Assembly (NCBI GenBank): GCA_947476405.1
Contig: CANJQG010000020.1
Coordinates: forward strand, 1-34,321
Length of the DNA stretch: 34,321 nt
Origin: Thiotrichales bacterium
Lineage (GTDB): Bacteria > Pseudomonadota > Gammaproteobacteria > Francisellales > CACEW01
Direction: 5' to 3'
In this document: in pieces, positions 7,410 through 15,240 of the stretch
How positions within the stretch are numbered: position 1 is the first letter of the stretch
Layout: the number at the start of each line of letters is the position of its first letter
The notes under the pieces: generated by a model
What the model was told of the DNA's origin: nothing
Database searches by the model: none
What the model saw: only the letters and a program-made list of their open reading frames with translations
Made by a program: the position numbers and the translations under genes

Positions 7410-7429
7410 CTCCATTTGTTAATGTTTGG
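7410..7429 (-). promoter_or_regulatory. Recurring initiation box upstream of gene 6342-7403
   Basis: On the minus strand CCAAACATTAACAAATGGAG precedes the ATG at 7403, a close match to the box at 5359-5378. Confidence 0.5.
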
Positions 7430-7479
7430 TAACCCGCTTACCAGACATGGCTTAGCATTATTTAAAACTATATGTACTT

Positions 7480-7495
7480 AATATGACGTCATATT
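7480..7495. promoter_or_regulatory. 16-bp palindrome AATATGACGTCATATT, probable operator
   Basis: A perfect palindrome sits in the very AT-rich gap 7430-7705, upstream of the 353-aa gene. It is followed by TTCTTAATATT (about 7495-7505), which is repeated inverted as AATATTAAGAA near 7571-7581. Such symmetry points to a dimeric repressor controlling this promoter. The ligand protein is unknown; the ribbon-helix-helix proteins and the XRE/S24 repressor of the island are candidates. Confidence 0.5.
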
Positions 7496-7705
7496 CTTAA
7501 TATTCAATATATGAAAAACATAACATATTGATAAATATCAAAAACATGTACTGTTTTCATTTTAATTACACCAATATTAAGAATCATATAAACCTCTTAA
7601 TCACGCTTAAGTTATAAAATGATAACATAATAAAATTTAAAAAGCAATACCCCAGAAAGACACCTATTGATGAAGAACTTTTAAAGCCCCAAGAATGCCA
7701 CTTGT

Positions 7706-8290
7706 TCAAAAATTTAAACAAGCTTCCTCACTCTGGACAGAGCAGGGCCTATCATTCCTGGATAGCAAATCTTTAAAATGATCTCTGGTTAGCTCATAGC
7801 GATTAACACGGTGCTCATAATTCATTGGGCTTGGTTTCGTCTGATAAGTATCAACCAATGAGAGGCCCAATTTTATGAGCGTCTTATTTGGCCCTGGATT
7901 ATTCGCATTAGGCTCGCATATTATTTTTTGCAAAGCAAATTTTTCAAAATAAACCTGCATCGCTTTCCAAAGATATTCCTTCCCCAAACCATGCCGCCGA
8001 AGTTCTGGATGCCAAATATGAAGATGAATCAAAGCTTCGACGCCATAAGCAATTTTATTAATGCTAGAATGCCCAATCAGTTGATCATCCAGATACCAGC
8101 CAAGATAATACAGTTGTCGATCCTCCAAAGATTTATGGCTATCATTCTTTAAAAATTGAATCCACTCATCTCGATTTAACAAGCTGCTTCTATCCACACA
8201 CATACGATGATCATCTTCTGGCGACAGATTCAAAAAATAATCTACTAACTTTTCAAGTTCATTTTCTGGCAATGTTTTTATCATCGTCAT
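7706..8290 (-). CDS. GNAT-family N-acetyltransferase
   Basis: This 194-aa protein has the GNAT core: a beta-rich middle (YYLGWYLDDQLIGHSSI), then the acetyl-CoA pyrophosphate-binding motif A HPELRRHGLGKEYLWKAM (about residues 94-111), and the NNPGPNKTLIKLGL segment that corresponds to the usual N-x-(A/P)-x-x-x-(Y/L)-x-K-x-G-F motif B. The substrate cannot be read from sequence; small-molecule or amine acetylation is typical. It follows the GFA gene by 22 bases and is probably last in the cargo operon that starts at 13718. It could detoxify an antibiotic, but there is no direct support. Confidence 0.85.
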   Translation of the reverse strand: MTMIKTLPENELEKLVDYFLNLSPEDDHRMCVDRSSLLNRDEWIQFLKNDSHKSLEDRQLYYLGWYLDDQLIGHSSINKIAYGVEALIHLHIWHPELRRHGLGKEYLWKAMQVYFEKFALQKIICEPNANNPGPNKTLIKLGLSLVDTYQTKPSPMNYEHRVNRYELTRDHFKDLLSRNDRPCSVQSEEACLNF

Positions 8291-8312
8291 ATTCAGGCCC
8301 CTATTTTCTCAA

Positions 8313-8759
8313 TCAAACCTCAGATGCACTCTGCCTGACCACTCCACGCCCACCCGGAGGCCATTCCTGATACTGTGGCAAATCATCCGTAATTTCATAC
8401 CAAGGCGCTTTGGATCCTACAAAAATATGCGCCACAGGCCGATTGCCTGGATCTTGCTCCAAGCCTCCAATCGGCAGACCGATGTATTCCAGATCATTCA
8501 CAATACGACTGATCAGGCTTGCACCACAAATATCACAGAAGGTTTTTGAGGTGGCCTCTCCTTCACGAAGATATTCTTTGACATGTTCTTCGCCACTCGT
8601 CCATTTAAAATTTTTGGTCTCCACTGCAGCGCGGGTCCGGTACGCCGAGCCATGCCAGCGTCGACACTTCGAGCAATGGCAATTGTAAATTGGACCTAAA
8701 CCGCCCGTGATTTCATAGCTGACTGTTCCGCATAGGCAGCGGCCTGTTAGTTTTTGCAT
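8313..8759 (-). CDS. GFA/CENP-V-fold zinc protein (Gfa-like)
   Basis: This 148-aa protein carries the full zinc-binding pattern of the glutathione-dependent formaldehyde-activating enzyme family: C8-x-C10 (GRCLCGTV), C27-x-C29-x2-C32 (NCHCSKC) and C75-x2-C78 (CDICG). The family name comes from a claimed S-hydroxymethylglutathione synthase activity, but most members have unknown substrates. The start overlaps the end of the SGNH hydrolase gene by 13 bases, which indicates co-translation. Nothing is missing relative to the usual length. Confidence 0.9.
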   Translation of the reverse strand: MQKLTGRCLCGTVSYEITGGLGPIYNCHCSKCRRWHGSAYRTRAAVETKNFKWTSGEEHVKEYLREGEATSKTFCDICGASLISRIVNDLEYIGLPIGGLEQDPGNRPVAHIFVGSKAPWYEITDDLPQYQEWPPGGRGVVRQSASEV

Positions 8760-9418
8760 ATTTCCTCCCTCTGAATTTTCTCCGCCACCGCTTTGGCCAA
8801 AGTTCCATGGCTTTCCTGCTCAAGGTGAACCCCATCCTTCACACTGACTTTGACATACGGCGCCGCGTCCATAAACGTACAGCCTTCTTCCTCTGCCAGC
8901 TTGGCGTAATGCGTTGCAAGCTGACGGGATTTTTCTACTGAGCTCAGATCAAAGAGTTCCTTATACAATGGATAATCAGCCACACAAATGGGGGCGGGTG
9001 AAATTAGGAGAATATGCGGAGCCTGACCATTTCGCCCAAAACAGCTTGCTTTTGCAGTGCGGACTAATCCTCGCATGCCATCTACAATACGCTTTACATT
9101 GGCATTAAAAGGGATTTTAACATCGTTGGTACCCAGCATAAAAATCACCAAATCCAACGGGTAATGCGCATCCAGTTCGGCAGAAAAAGCAGCCAGCCCA
9201 TTGCGGGAAGTTTTGAAAAATCCAATCTCATCAAACGAAGTATTACGGCCATTTAAGCAAGCCTCTATCACATGATAATCAGCGCCCAGGAGTTTTTGCA
9301 AAATGCCAGGCCAACGCGCATCATATTCATAACGCTGATGCAGCATTGTTTCTGGGTTAAAGGAACCTGCGATATTACCCCAACTGTTGGAGTCTCCGTA
9401 AATTAAAATGTTTTTCAT
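8747..9418 (-). CDS. SGNH/GDSL-family hydrolase (arylesterase-like)
   Basis: This 223-aa protein shows all four SGNH blocks: block I GDSNSWG near the N-terminus with the catalytic Ser, a Gly/Asn oxyanion region (LNGRNTSFDE), block III GTND, and the C-terminal DGVHLEQ with the Asp-x-x-His dyad. There is no signal peptide in the chosen frame, so a cytoplasmic esterase or acyl-hydrolase is likely. The start at 9418 overlaps the stop of the upstream membrane-protein gene as ATGA. An in-frame upstream start at 9466 would add 16 residues inside that gene and is less likely. The natural substrate is unknown. Confidence 0.88.
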   Translation of the reverse strand: MKNILIYGDSNSWGNIAGSFNPETMLHQRYEYDARWPGILQKLLGADYHVIEACLNGRNTSFDEIGFFKTSRNGLAAFSAELDAHYPLDLVIFMLGTNDVKIPFNANVKRIVDGMRGLVRTAKASCFGRNGQAPHILLISPAPICVADYPLYKELFDLSSVEKSRQLATHYAKLAEEEGCTFMDAAPYVKVSVKDGVHLEQESHGTLAKAVAEKIQREEICKN

Positions 9419-9636
9419 GCTGAAGCGACGCCCTGTTGCGAAGAATTTTGTTTTAACAAAGACCATACCAGTGAACAGACCCAGCCCAAAACTGTCCAGC
9501 CTAAAAGAATATTCAACGCTAATAAAGCAGCAAAATTCCTGTGCCTGCGTTTATAGGCAATGATTGAAGGCAAAAAATACAGGCCAATCATCACTATAAA
9601 AAATAACCCCATCAGCATACTTGGCAAACTTGACAT
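9415..9636 (-). CDS. Superinfection-immunity-like small membrane protein
   Basis: This 73-aa protein has two hydrophobic segments (about residues 5-27 and 37-62) separated by YKRRHRN. The pattern YFLPSIIAYKRRHRN followed by ALNILLGWTVLGW is characteristic of the Imm_superinfect family, named after phage T4 Imm, which blocks DNA injection by a second phage. Many chromosomal members have no proven role. A GGAGGGAG Shine-Dalgarno lies just before the ATG. It is coupled to the SGNH hydrolase downstream by an ATGA overlap. It could protect the host or element from phage, or serve as a membrane partner of its neighbours. Confidence 0.75.
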   Translation of the reverse strand: MSSLPSMLMGLFFIVMIGLYFLPSIIAYKRRHRNFAALLALNILLGWTVLGWVCSLVWSLLKQNSSQQGVASA

Positions 9637-9664
9637 ATCTCCCTCCTATTGTTGAACCAACACC

Positions 9665-10099
9665 TTAATTCACTGCAAACTGATCCGTCTGAATATTGAT
9701 TCTTGCCGACTCTTGATTGAATACATCCGATGTTATCATTTTGGCATATTTAATGCTTTCTGTGGCATAGTCTGTCGCCAGATAATAATTCGCAGATTCG
9801 AAAACCAAATTGTCAGCCTTTAAAATAGCGTAATGCCCCAAATCCAGAGTTCGGGCTTTTTCATCTAAACCATGCGCCTTCAAAATAGATAAGATGGCGA
9901 CCGACTTTTTCGTTACCACCACAATCACCTCATCGCCCACTTCAGGCTTCAGCAAACAACCGTCGCATTTCTTCATCCAAATTGGGCCATCGCTCATGAG
10001 GACTTCATACAGGCCCTCCGCGTTTTCGCTCAGGACTTCACCTTCTTCTAAACCGACGAGCCTATGCTTCTTACCCTTAAACTCAATAATATCCGCCAT
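9665..10099 (-). CDS. DUF3540-like protein
   Basis: This 144-aa protein is beta-rich, with a conserved-looking GDEVIVVVTKKSVAILSIL segment and a tail of short repeating residues typical of extended beta structures. I assign it to the DUF3540 type by pattern and by context, because DUF3540 genes usually sit next to DUF2169/pentapeptide genes in type VI secretion accessory clusters. It starts one base after the DUF2169-like gene ends, with GAGGAG inside that gene's last codons. A much earlier in-frame start (10219) is rejected because it lies deep within the upstream gene. Its function is unknown; it may be a spike or effector accessory. Confidence 0.6.
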   Translation of the reverse strand: MADIIEFKGKKHRLVGLEEGEVLSENAEGLYEVLMSDGPIWMKKCDGCLLKPEVGDEVIVVVTKKSVAILSILKAHGLDEKARTLDLGHYAILKADNLVFESANYYLATDYATESIKYAKMITSDVFNQESARINIQTDQFAVN

Positions 10100-10100
10100 G

Positions 10101-12074
10101 TTAAACGCTCCTCTGTGGCTTGGTAATGACGTGCCGTAAATCGACCTTCTGCCAATTATTATCAGCCGTTTGACTGTATTTGAAATGCGCTCCGCGAAAA
10201 AAGCCATTGCTGAAATCATTGCCCTGGCTTTTAACGCCTAGCCAAGTACTATCGACGAAAGTGTTATCCGTGACAATATTGTCTTGAAGCTCAGTCCGAA
10301 TCAGGCGAGTGCTGGCCCATTCACTGCCTGGCAGGCGATTGTTCTTGATGGTGCAGCGATAAAATGTGGACTCCAGGAAATTCATGCCCTCCCAACGCCC
10401 CTGCTCCATTTTGACCTTATCGAATAGCATATCTTTACCAGTCAAAGTACTGTTGTAGGCCTCCATTTGGCTCAAATTACTCTCTAAAATCTTGACATTA
10501 TGAAAGCGTGCATCCCAAAGCGTTGAATAACGCAGGTCAACCCGCTTCCAGGTGCCTTGCGTCGCCTGCACTTTTTTGAAGAGCGTGCCCTGAAACGCCA
10601 ATTGATTGGCCCGAATTCTGTATAACATGACATTGGAAAGCTTAGCGCCTTTCCAGTCACTTTTGCGAATACTGACATTCATCACTTGCGTATCCGCCCA
10701 CTGGCTTTGATTGAGATTGCACCTCTCAAATTCACAATCCATGAATTGAGCGCTTTGGAATTGACTGTCTTTAAAGCTGACATTTTTAAACAAACAATGG
10801 CTGAATTTGGTCTGTGTAAAGGTTTTGTGACTCAGATCCACATTAGCAAATTCCAGATTTGAAAAAAACTGATCGCCAATGACTTCGCCCTTGAACTTGT
10901 CAGGATTGGCAGGGGTTTTAACCATGGGCTTATTCCAAGAGGATGGCGATTTTGGCTGAAGTTGTTTTTGCATTTCACGCAATTTCTGTAATTCTGGCGG
11001 TGTAGATTTATCGACACCCAAGCCTTCTTTGTACGCATGCTTCAGCACCGCATCAGGCCCCAAATATTCATACAGTTGTTGCTGGTAAAATTGGGCGGAC
11101 TGAACTGACTCAGCCGATTCCAAAGCCAACAGATAATGCGTATGTTCGTTAGCGTGAATATCCTGCACTGGCACGGTTACTCGAAACAAAATGATTCCAA
11201 GATTATGCTCAGGGAGCAGCATCAATGTATCACGCTGTGGCACGTATTCATTGACAGTCAGCTTGCGATTGGCGGTGAATAGCCGTACATTCACATCTGG
11301 CAATTTGCCTTTGATTTCAGCACCCATGCCTGATAATACAAATTCTTCGCCAGCTTGAAAAAAGCCCTCACGCTGCTGATTACGAGGCGTCTGCTGGAAA
11401 TAGTCCAGATCCAGATTGTCAGGCAAAGTCGGCAAGCCACCTTGCTCAAGCCAATATTCTTTGGTCGCATTGAAGTAGCGCTGACGCAATGGATGCAGCA
11501 GTGGCAGAGGTGCCAGACAATCAGGCTCAACCGCTTGCGATGTGGGGTTAAAGCTGCCCATATTGGGTGACATAAAATGTGGATAGGCGACAGGTTTATC
11601 TCTATCGCTGAAATCAAAACGACTGGCCGCAAAGCCCTTACCTGATGGATTAGCCAAAAACCCTTTGCCGCCGAAGGCATGCTCCCAAGATAATGGAACC
11701 ATGTCTTCAGCATGCACGACGGGCTTGGTATCGAGCGTACTGAAGCCGATTTTTTCCCAAACTTTGTGGCCGTGTACAGCCAATGTTTTGTCGATGCCTT
11801 GCATTTTTAAATTGATGAGATTGGTTTTTTTGTCTTTTGGGAGCTTGACCTTGCCCATTACCAGAACTTCGGCGCGTGATTTGGGGTAGCCCTCGTCGAT
11901 GGCGCTTTCTAGGTTAAGTGTGGGCCAGGCGTTTTGCATCTCGAGTTCACTCGCCAACTGCTTTGAGCCTTTTAATTTAAAGCCAATCGCCGCGCCCAAA
12001 ACCGCGTAGTATTTTTGCTGCCATTGGAAAACATTTTTGGTGAAAATGACTGTATCTGATTTAATGACGGACAT
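10101..12074 (-). CDS. DUF2169-like protein fused to pentapeptide repeats
   Basis: This 657-aa protein has an N-terminal region (about residues 1-320) resembling DUF2169, a domain found in type VI secretion accessory proteins that handle effectors. The C-terminal half (about 370-650) is a pentapeptide-repeat right-handed beta-helix, seen as repeated A(N/D)LSxxxF-type units such as FANVDLSHKTFTQTKFSHCL and FRGAHFKYS. This two-part layout is known for DUF2169 proteins. The start at 12074 overlaps the small membrane gene by 14 bases. No VgrG, Hcp, sheath or TssM gene is present here, so it is an orphan accessory gene. Confidence 0.75.
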   Translation of the reverse strand: MSVIKSDTVIFTKNVFQWQQKYYAVLGAAIGFKLKGSKQLASELEMQNAWPTLNLESAIDEGYPKSRAEVLVMGKVKLPKDKKTNLINLKMQGIDKTLAVHGHKVWEKIGFSTLDTKPVVHAEDMVPLSWEHAFGGKGFLANPSGKGFAASRFDFSDRDKPVAYPHFMSPNMGSFNPTSQAVEPDCLAPLPLLHPLRQRYFNATKEYWLEQGGLPTLPDNLDLDYFQQTPRNQQREGFFQAGEEFVLSGMGAEIKGKLPDVNVRLFTANRKLTVNEYVPQRDTLMLLPEHNLGIILFRVTVPVQDIHANEHTHYLLALESAESVQSAQFYQQQLYEYLGPDAVLKHAYKEGLGVDKSTPPELQKLREMQKQLQPKSPSSWNKPMVKTPANPDKFKGEVIGDQFFSNLEFANVDLSHKTFTQTKFSHCLFKNVSFKDSQFQSAQFMDCEFERCNLNQSQWADTQVMNVSIRKSDWKGAKLSNVMLYRIRANQLAFQGTLFKKVQATQGTWKRVDLRYSTLWDARFHNVKILESNLSQMEAYNSTLTGKDMLFDKVKMEQGRWEGMNFLESTFYRCTIKNNRLPGSEWASTRLIRTELQDNIVTDNTFVDSTWLGVKSQGNDFSNGFFRGAHFKYSQTADNNWQKVDLRHVITKPQRSV

Positions 12075-12447
12075 TGTCTTTGCCTCTTTTTTGGAATTTC
12101 CGTTGAATGCTTCCCCAAAGAGATAACAAACCAAACAAAATAGAAATCATCTCTAAAGCATTGGTAAATACAACCTGCGGCGCATATTTCAAAAGTCCAA
12201 TACTGAAGAATAACCCATCTGTTTCATACGCTGTGCTTAACCCAATACATGCGAACACGATTAAGACTATAATACCCAAGAGATTATTACGCTTAACCAG
12301 GAAGAATATTAATGTCAGAACTGCAACATCTACAATAAAATAAGGCATATCTGAAAAATCATTTACCTTCATTATGACGTAAAGATTGGCTGCACAAGCA
12401 TTTAGAATGGCCAAGACAGTCAAAAAAAGTAGTATTTTTTTTATCAT
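12061..12447 (-). CDS. Small integral membrane protein
   Basis: This 128-aa protein has four hydrophobic segments (around residues 3-22, 30-48, 52-72 and 82-112) and a basic C-terminal tail. I recognise no family. The ATG at 12447 overlaps the stop of the 424-aa gene as ATGA, and its own 3' end overlaps the DUF2169-like gene. This position between a tail-anchored protein and a secretion-accessory protein would suit an immunity protein or membrane partner, but this is context only. Confidence 0.75.
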   Translation of the reverse strand: MIKKILLFLTVLAILNACAANLYVIMKVNDFSDMPYFIVDVAVLTLIFFLVKRNNLLGIIVLIVFACIGLSTAYETDGLFFSIGLLKYAPQVVFTNALEMISILFGLLSLWGSIQRKFQKRGKDNVRH

Positions 12448-13718
12448 GCCATCACCACAATACAAACCACCATGATTAATGCAATCGGCAAAACTGCTAT
12501 CCCTGTAATTTCTTCAGGACTCATTTGCGGGCTCGACTGAGCCGCTTCTTTAAACCAACCACCAACTGTCTCTAGATTTTGTGCCGCATTATTCATCAAA
12601 CTCGAAATAATATTTGGCTTTCCTGCACCAATAGGAAAAACCTTTACATGCAAACTGGCAGTGCTTTTTGTGCTAAACACCCAATCTTTTGACTGGGCTT
12701 GCTCAATCTCAACCTCTGCCGTGTAAATAAATTCTGTAAAAAAATGATTAGAGGCAATTTGCACTCCGTTCGAAAACTCTACATTTCCGTGCTTGTACCC
12801 CATCACAATATTCGGAGCTTGGTTAGCCAAATTACTCAAGCCACTTACTCCAGTAATAGATGTTCCGCCAAAATAATCACCGACTGTATTTTGCAAATCA
12901 ACGCTCAGGCCATTTTTATCCACTGTCAGTGGAACAGGGTCAGTGCCTTCTGCATTGACTGTACCTTCTAAATCCAGCACTGCTTTGACAATAAAATTTG
13001 CCGTAGCATAGGGTGGCAGATTGACCTCTTTAGCAAGAATCTGTCCTGAAATTTTTGGAAAATGCTCGATGATAGATTTTGAATATGAGTCCAAAGCACT
13101 GGCGTCCGGCCCAATATGAATATCCCCAGCAAAATGAATCTGCCCACTACTCTGAATATTCACCGGCCCATCAAAAGTCGCCGTATCAAAATTATGAGTA
13201 TAGGTCTCAGCCTTAATCGTTTGATGCTGAATCTGCGCTTGATATTGGTCTACCGTAATATTGCCAGACTTTAAGATCTGCTGCTTCAGCGTGCCAGGCA
13301 CCGTCAGATTCAGATTTTTATGAATTGCTTGCCAATTTGTGACATCAATATTCTGCACTTCTTTCTGAACATTAATATTCTCGGTTGCGCTTTGATAGCT
13401 GGCGCTGTAGCTATCCGTCAGGTTTGTCTCGTGATGAATACTGGGTGCGACTTCAGTGATGGCTGAAGTCACGCCTGGTGCGTAATTTTCTGTGATATTC
13501 GTCGTAAGATTTTGATTGAATGCCGTTTTGACTAAAGTCGTCTCTTCGATATTTTGGCCGTTGAAATTTTTGTAGTCAACCGCATTGGGTGCAGCCTTTA
13601 AATGCTGGGCTTGGCCACTCAGAAACTCTCCTGCTTGCGGATTATTTTGCGTCTCTGCTTCAGCCTGATATTTCTTCTTCAGGGCTTGATAGTCTTCCAT
13701 AGACATAAATTTTGGCAT
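12444..13718 (-). CDS. Large unrecognised protein with C-terminal membrane anchor
   Basis: This 424-aa protein begins with a charged helix (MEDYQALKKKYQAEAETQ) and continues as a long Asn/Thr/Ser/Gln-rich, beta-prone stretch with many short NI/TV/QN repeats. It ends in a single strong hydrophobic helix (about residues 405-424, GIAVLPIALIMVVCIVVMA). No Sec signal is seen. The composition is like a surface, fibre or secreted structural protein. It is the first gene of the operon that includes the DUF2169/DUF3540-type genes, so it may be the exported cargo or a structural part of the apparatus. A GGAG lies about 8 bases before the ATG. Confidence 0.7.
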   Translation of the reverse strand: MPKFMSMEDYQALKKKYQAEAETQNNPQAGEFLSGQAQHLKAAPNAVDYKNFNGQNIEETTLVKTAFNQNLTTNITENYAPGVTSAITEVAPSIHHETNLTDSYSASYQSATENINVQKEVQNIDVTNWQAIHKNLNLTVPGTLKQQILKSGNITVDQYQAQIQHQTIKAETYTHNFDTATFDGPVNIQSSGQIHFAGDIHIGPDASALDSYSKSIIEHFPKISGQILAKEVNLPPYATANFIVKAVLDLEGTVNAEGTDPVPLTVDKNGLSVDLQNTVGDYFGGTSITGVSGLSNLANQAPNIVMGYKHGNVEFSNGVQIASNHFFTEFIYTAEVEIEQAQSKDWVFSTKSTASLHVKVFPIGAGKPNIISSLMNNAAQNLETVGGWFKEAAQSSPQMSPEEITGIAVLPIALIMVVCIVVMA

Positions 13719-13871
13719 TACTTTTTTCTCCGCAATGATCTTTTATAATACAGCTTAATCGATGATTTTAATTTGGTCAACAGATTTATTATCGCTCAGG
13801 CAAAAAGAACTCAACCTGCACACCGCACCATTACGATGCGCAGGAGAGCCTTGCCAGCTACAACAAGTCTT

Positions 13872-14225
13872 TTATGCCGCCGCAGATTGTTGCCCCTCCA
13901 GCGTACGCAAAACCCGATCCTTCGCTGACTGCTTGAACAACAAAAGTGAATTCATTTTATTGGATAGCGCTGACTGCAGTGAAATGAGATCCTCTCGGTT
14001 ATAGATCTGGTAGATTTTTTTGGCTAAACGAACCAATTTATCTGCCGAAAGAGATCCCAATTCATGACTTGAGAAAAGTTCCGCGCAGAAACAATCCAAG
14101 TCATTCAAATCACAGCAGCCGTCTTCAGCAACTTCAAGCGTCTGGATGCCCCTTTTCGCCTGATACATTATGACAAGATGCGATTTTGTGGACCTGCTTT
14201 TTATTTTTCTTATTGTCGTGTTCAT
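13872..14225 (-). CDS. Hypothetical protein, 117 aa
   Basis: This frame overlaps the end of the ribbon-helix-helix gene by 92 bases. GGGAG lies about 9 bases before the ATG at 14225, which supports that start; a later ATG at 14168 would give a 98-aa protein with little overlap. The sequence is Leu-rich and helical, with a GCCDLNDLDCFCAEL cysteine cluster. No family is recognised. It is likely co-transcribed with the ribbon-helix-helix gene. Confidence 0.5.
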   Translation of the reverse strand: MNTTIRKIKSRSTKSHLVIMYQAKRGIQTLEVAEDGCCDLNDLDCFCAELFSSHELGSLSADKLVRLAKKIYQIYNREDLISLQSALSNKMNSLLLFKQSAKDRVLRTLEGQQSAAA

Positions 14226-14988
14226 TTTTCACCACTCCCTTTGTTTTCACTTCATCAGGCTTGCTTGGTTTTGCCTGCTCGATGACCTGCGCAATCACCT
14301 GTTCATTAGCTGGTTTATTATCCGCAGCAATGACCAGAATCCGTTTTTTCATTTCATTCCAATCACGTTTGATGATGGAATCCTCTTCGGCCTTATTTTT
14401 CTTATCTTCCCATTCCATTTTCTCAATGATGGCGGGGCCCTCTATTTCAATATCAATATGCTGGAAGCTTTCTTTAACCGTTTTAGGCAAAATATCCATC
14501 GACCTTATAAAGCGCTCAAGCTTGTCACGCTCATAGTAATACAATGCGCGGATTTCATAGTTTTGGATGGCTAGATCATCAGTAGCTTGTGTTCTGCGCT
14601 TGCCCAGGATTTTACTTAACAAATCGCCTGCTTCAAAAGTTTCTGGCTGCTCAAGGGTTGCTCCTAAGCGTAAGGCAACTTCCATGTCCAGACTATGGCC
14701 TTCATGATCTGCTGACTCTTGCAAGGCCTCGACCATTTCGCTGGAAATGCGTTTGTTATGTTTGGCGTCAAATGCCATCTCTTCGAGAATGGGTTTTAAT
14801 TCGCAGGCAATACTGTGATATTCCACCTCAAATAATTCCCTGAAGGTTCGGCCGATTCTACGGTTGACTTCGTCCGCGACGGAACGCTTATCCTTTTTTG
14901 CTAGGCCCTCAATCTGCTTGTACATGGCTGCTGGCAGCTTGATGGTGGGGCGCGGGTCGTTTGGGTTGGTGAGCTGACGTAGATCCAT
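14134..14988 (-). CDS. Ribbon-helix-helix (Arc-like) DNA-binding protein
   Basis: This 284-aa protein has an Arc-type ribbon-helix-helix at the N-terminus: a PTIKLPAAMYKQIEGLA strand-helix followed by SVADEVNRRIGRTF. A second, weaker copy follows at about residues 77-108 (KRISSEMVEALQ, then SLDMEVALRLG). A long charged helical tail rich in Lys and Glu follows. Such proteins repress their own promoter or organise relaxosomes. It is divergent from the XRE/S24 repressor across a 252-base gap, so the two probably share a control region. AGGAG stands 6 bases before the ATG. Confidence 0.75.
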   Translation of the reverse strand: MDLRQLTNPNDPRPTIKLPAAMYKQIEGLAKKDKRSVADEVNRRIGRTFRELFEVEYHSIACELKPILEEMAFDAKHNKRISSEMVEALQESADHEGHSLDMEVALRLGATLEQPETFEAGDLLSKILGKRRTQATDDLAIQNYEIRALYYYERDKLERFIRSMDILPKTVKESFQHIDIEIEGPAIIEKMEWEDKKNKAEEDSIIKRDWNEMKKRILVIAADNKPANEQVIAQVIEQAKPSKPDEVKTKGVVKNEHDNKKNKKQVHKIASCHNVSGEKGHPDA

Positions 14989-15040
14989 GGCTTTCTCCTT
15001 GTATTGAATTAAAAAAATTTCATTTACTCTGTTTTTACTT

Positions 15041-15066
15041 CTATTCGTGTATTTTAATCCGAATAG
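15041..15066. promoter_or_regulatory. Inverted repeat CTATTCG-N12-CGAATAG, candidate operator
   Basis: This 7-bp perfect inverted repeat lies in the AT-rich divergent region 14989-15240 between the ribbon-helix-helix gene and the XRE/S24 repressor. Its position suits an operator for one or both regulators. A smaller TACA-TCGG-TGTA symmetry lies near 15157-15168. No recognisable LexA box is present. Confidence 0.45.
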
Positions 15067-15240
15067 GCTATTTTTACCCTAAGCAATCCGGCCTGTCAAC
15101 ATAGATTTTAAACATATTACTTCGATACAGATTAATATACTGATTTTTATTAGATCTACATCGGTGTAAAATCTTTCATTTGCATCGACAACGGCTTCAT
15201 ATTAGAATGAAACATATTCCACTCTTAATCCGTTCTGTAT

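Noticed and set aside
11291..11713. 140-aa minus-strand ORF inside the DUF2169-like gene
   Set aside because: It lies in another frame of a long gene with clear domain content; composition is Cys/Trp/His-heavy and unlike its neighbours.
14170..14574. Long plus-strand ORFs (134 and 116 aa) opposite the ribbon-helix-helix gene
   Set aside because: They are antisense to a well-supported gene with a good Shine-Dalgarno; they have Phe/Ile-rich translations typical of the complement of Lys/Glu codons.
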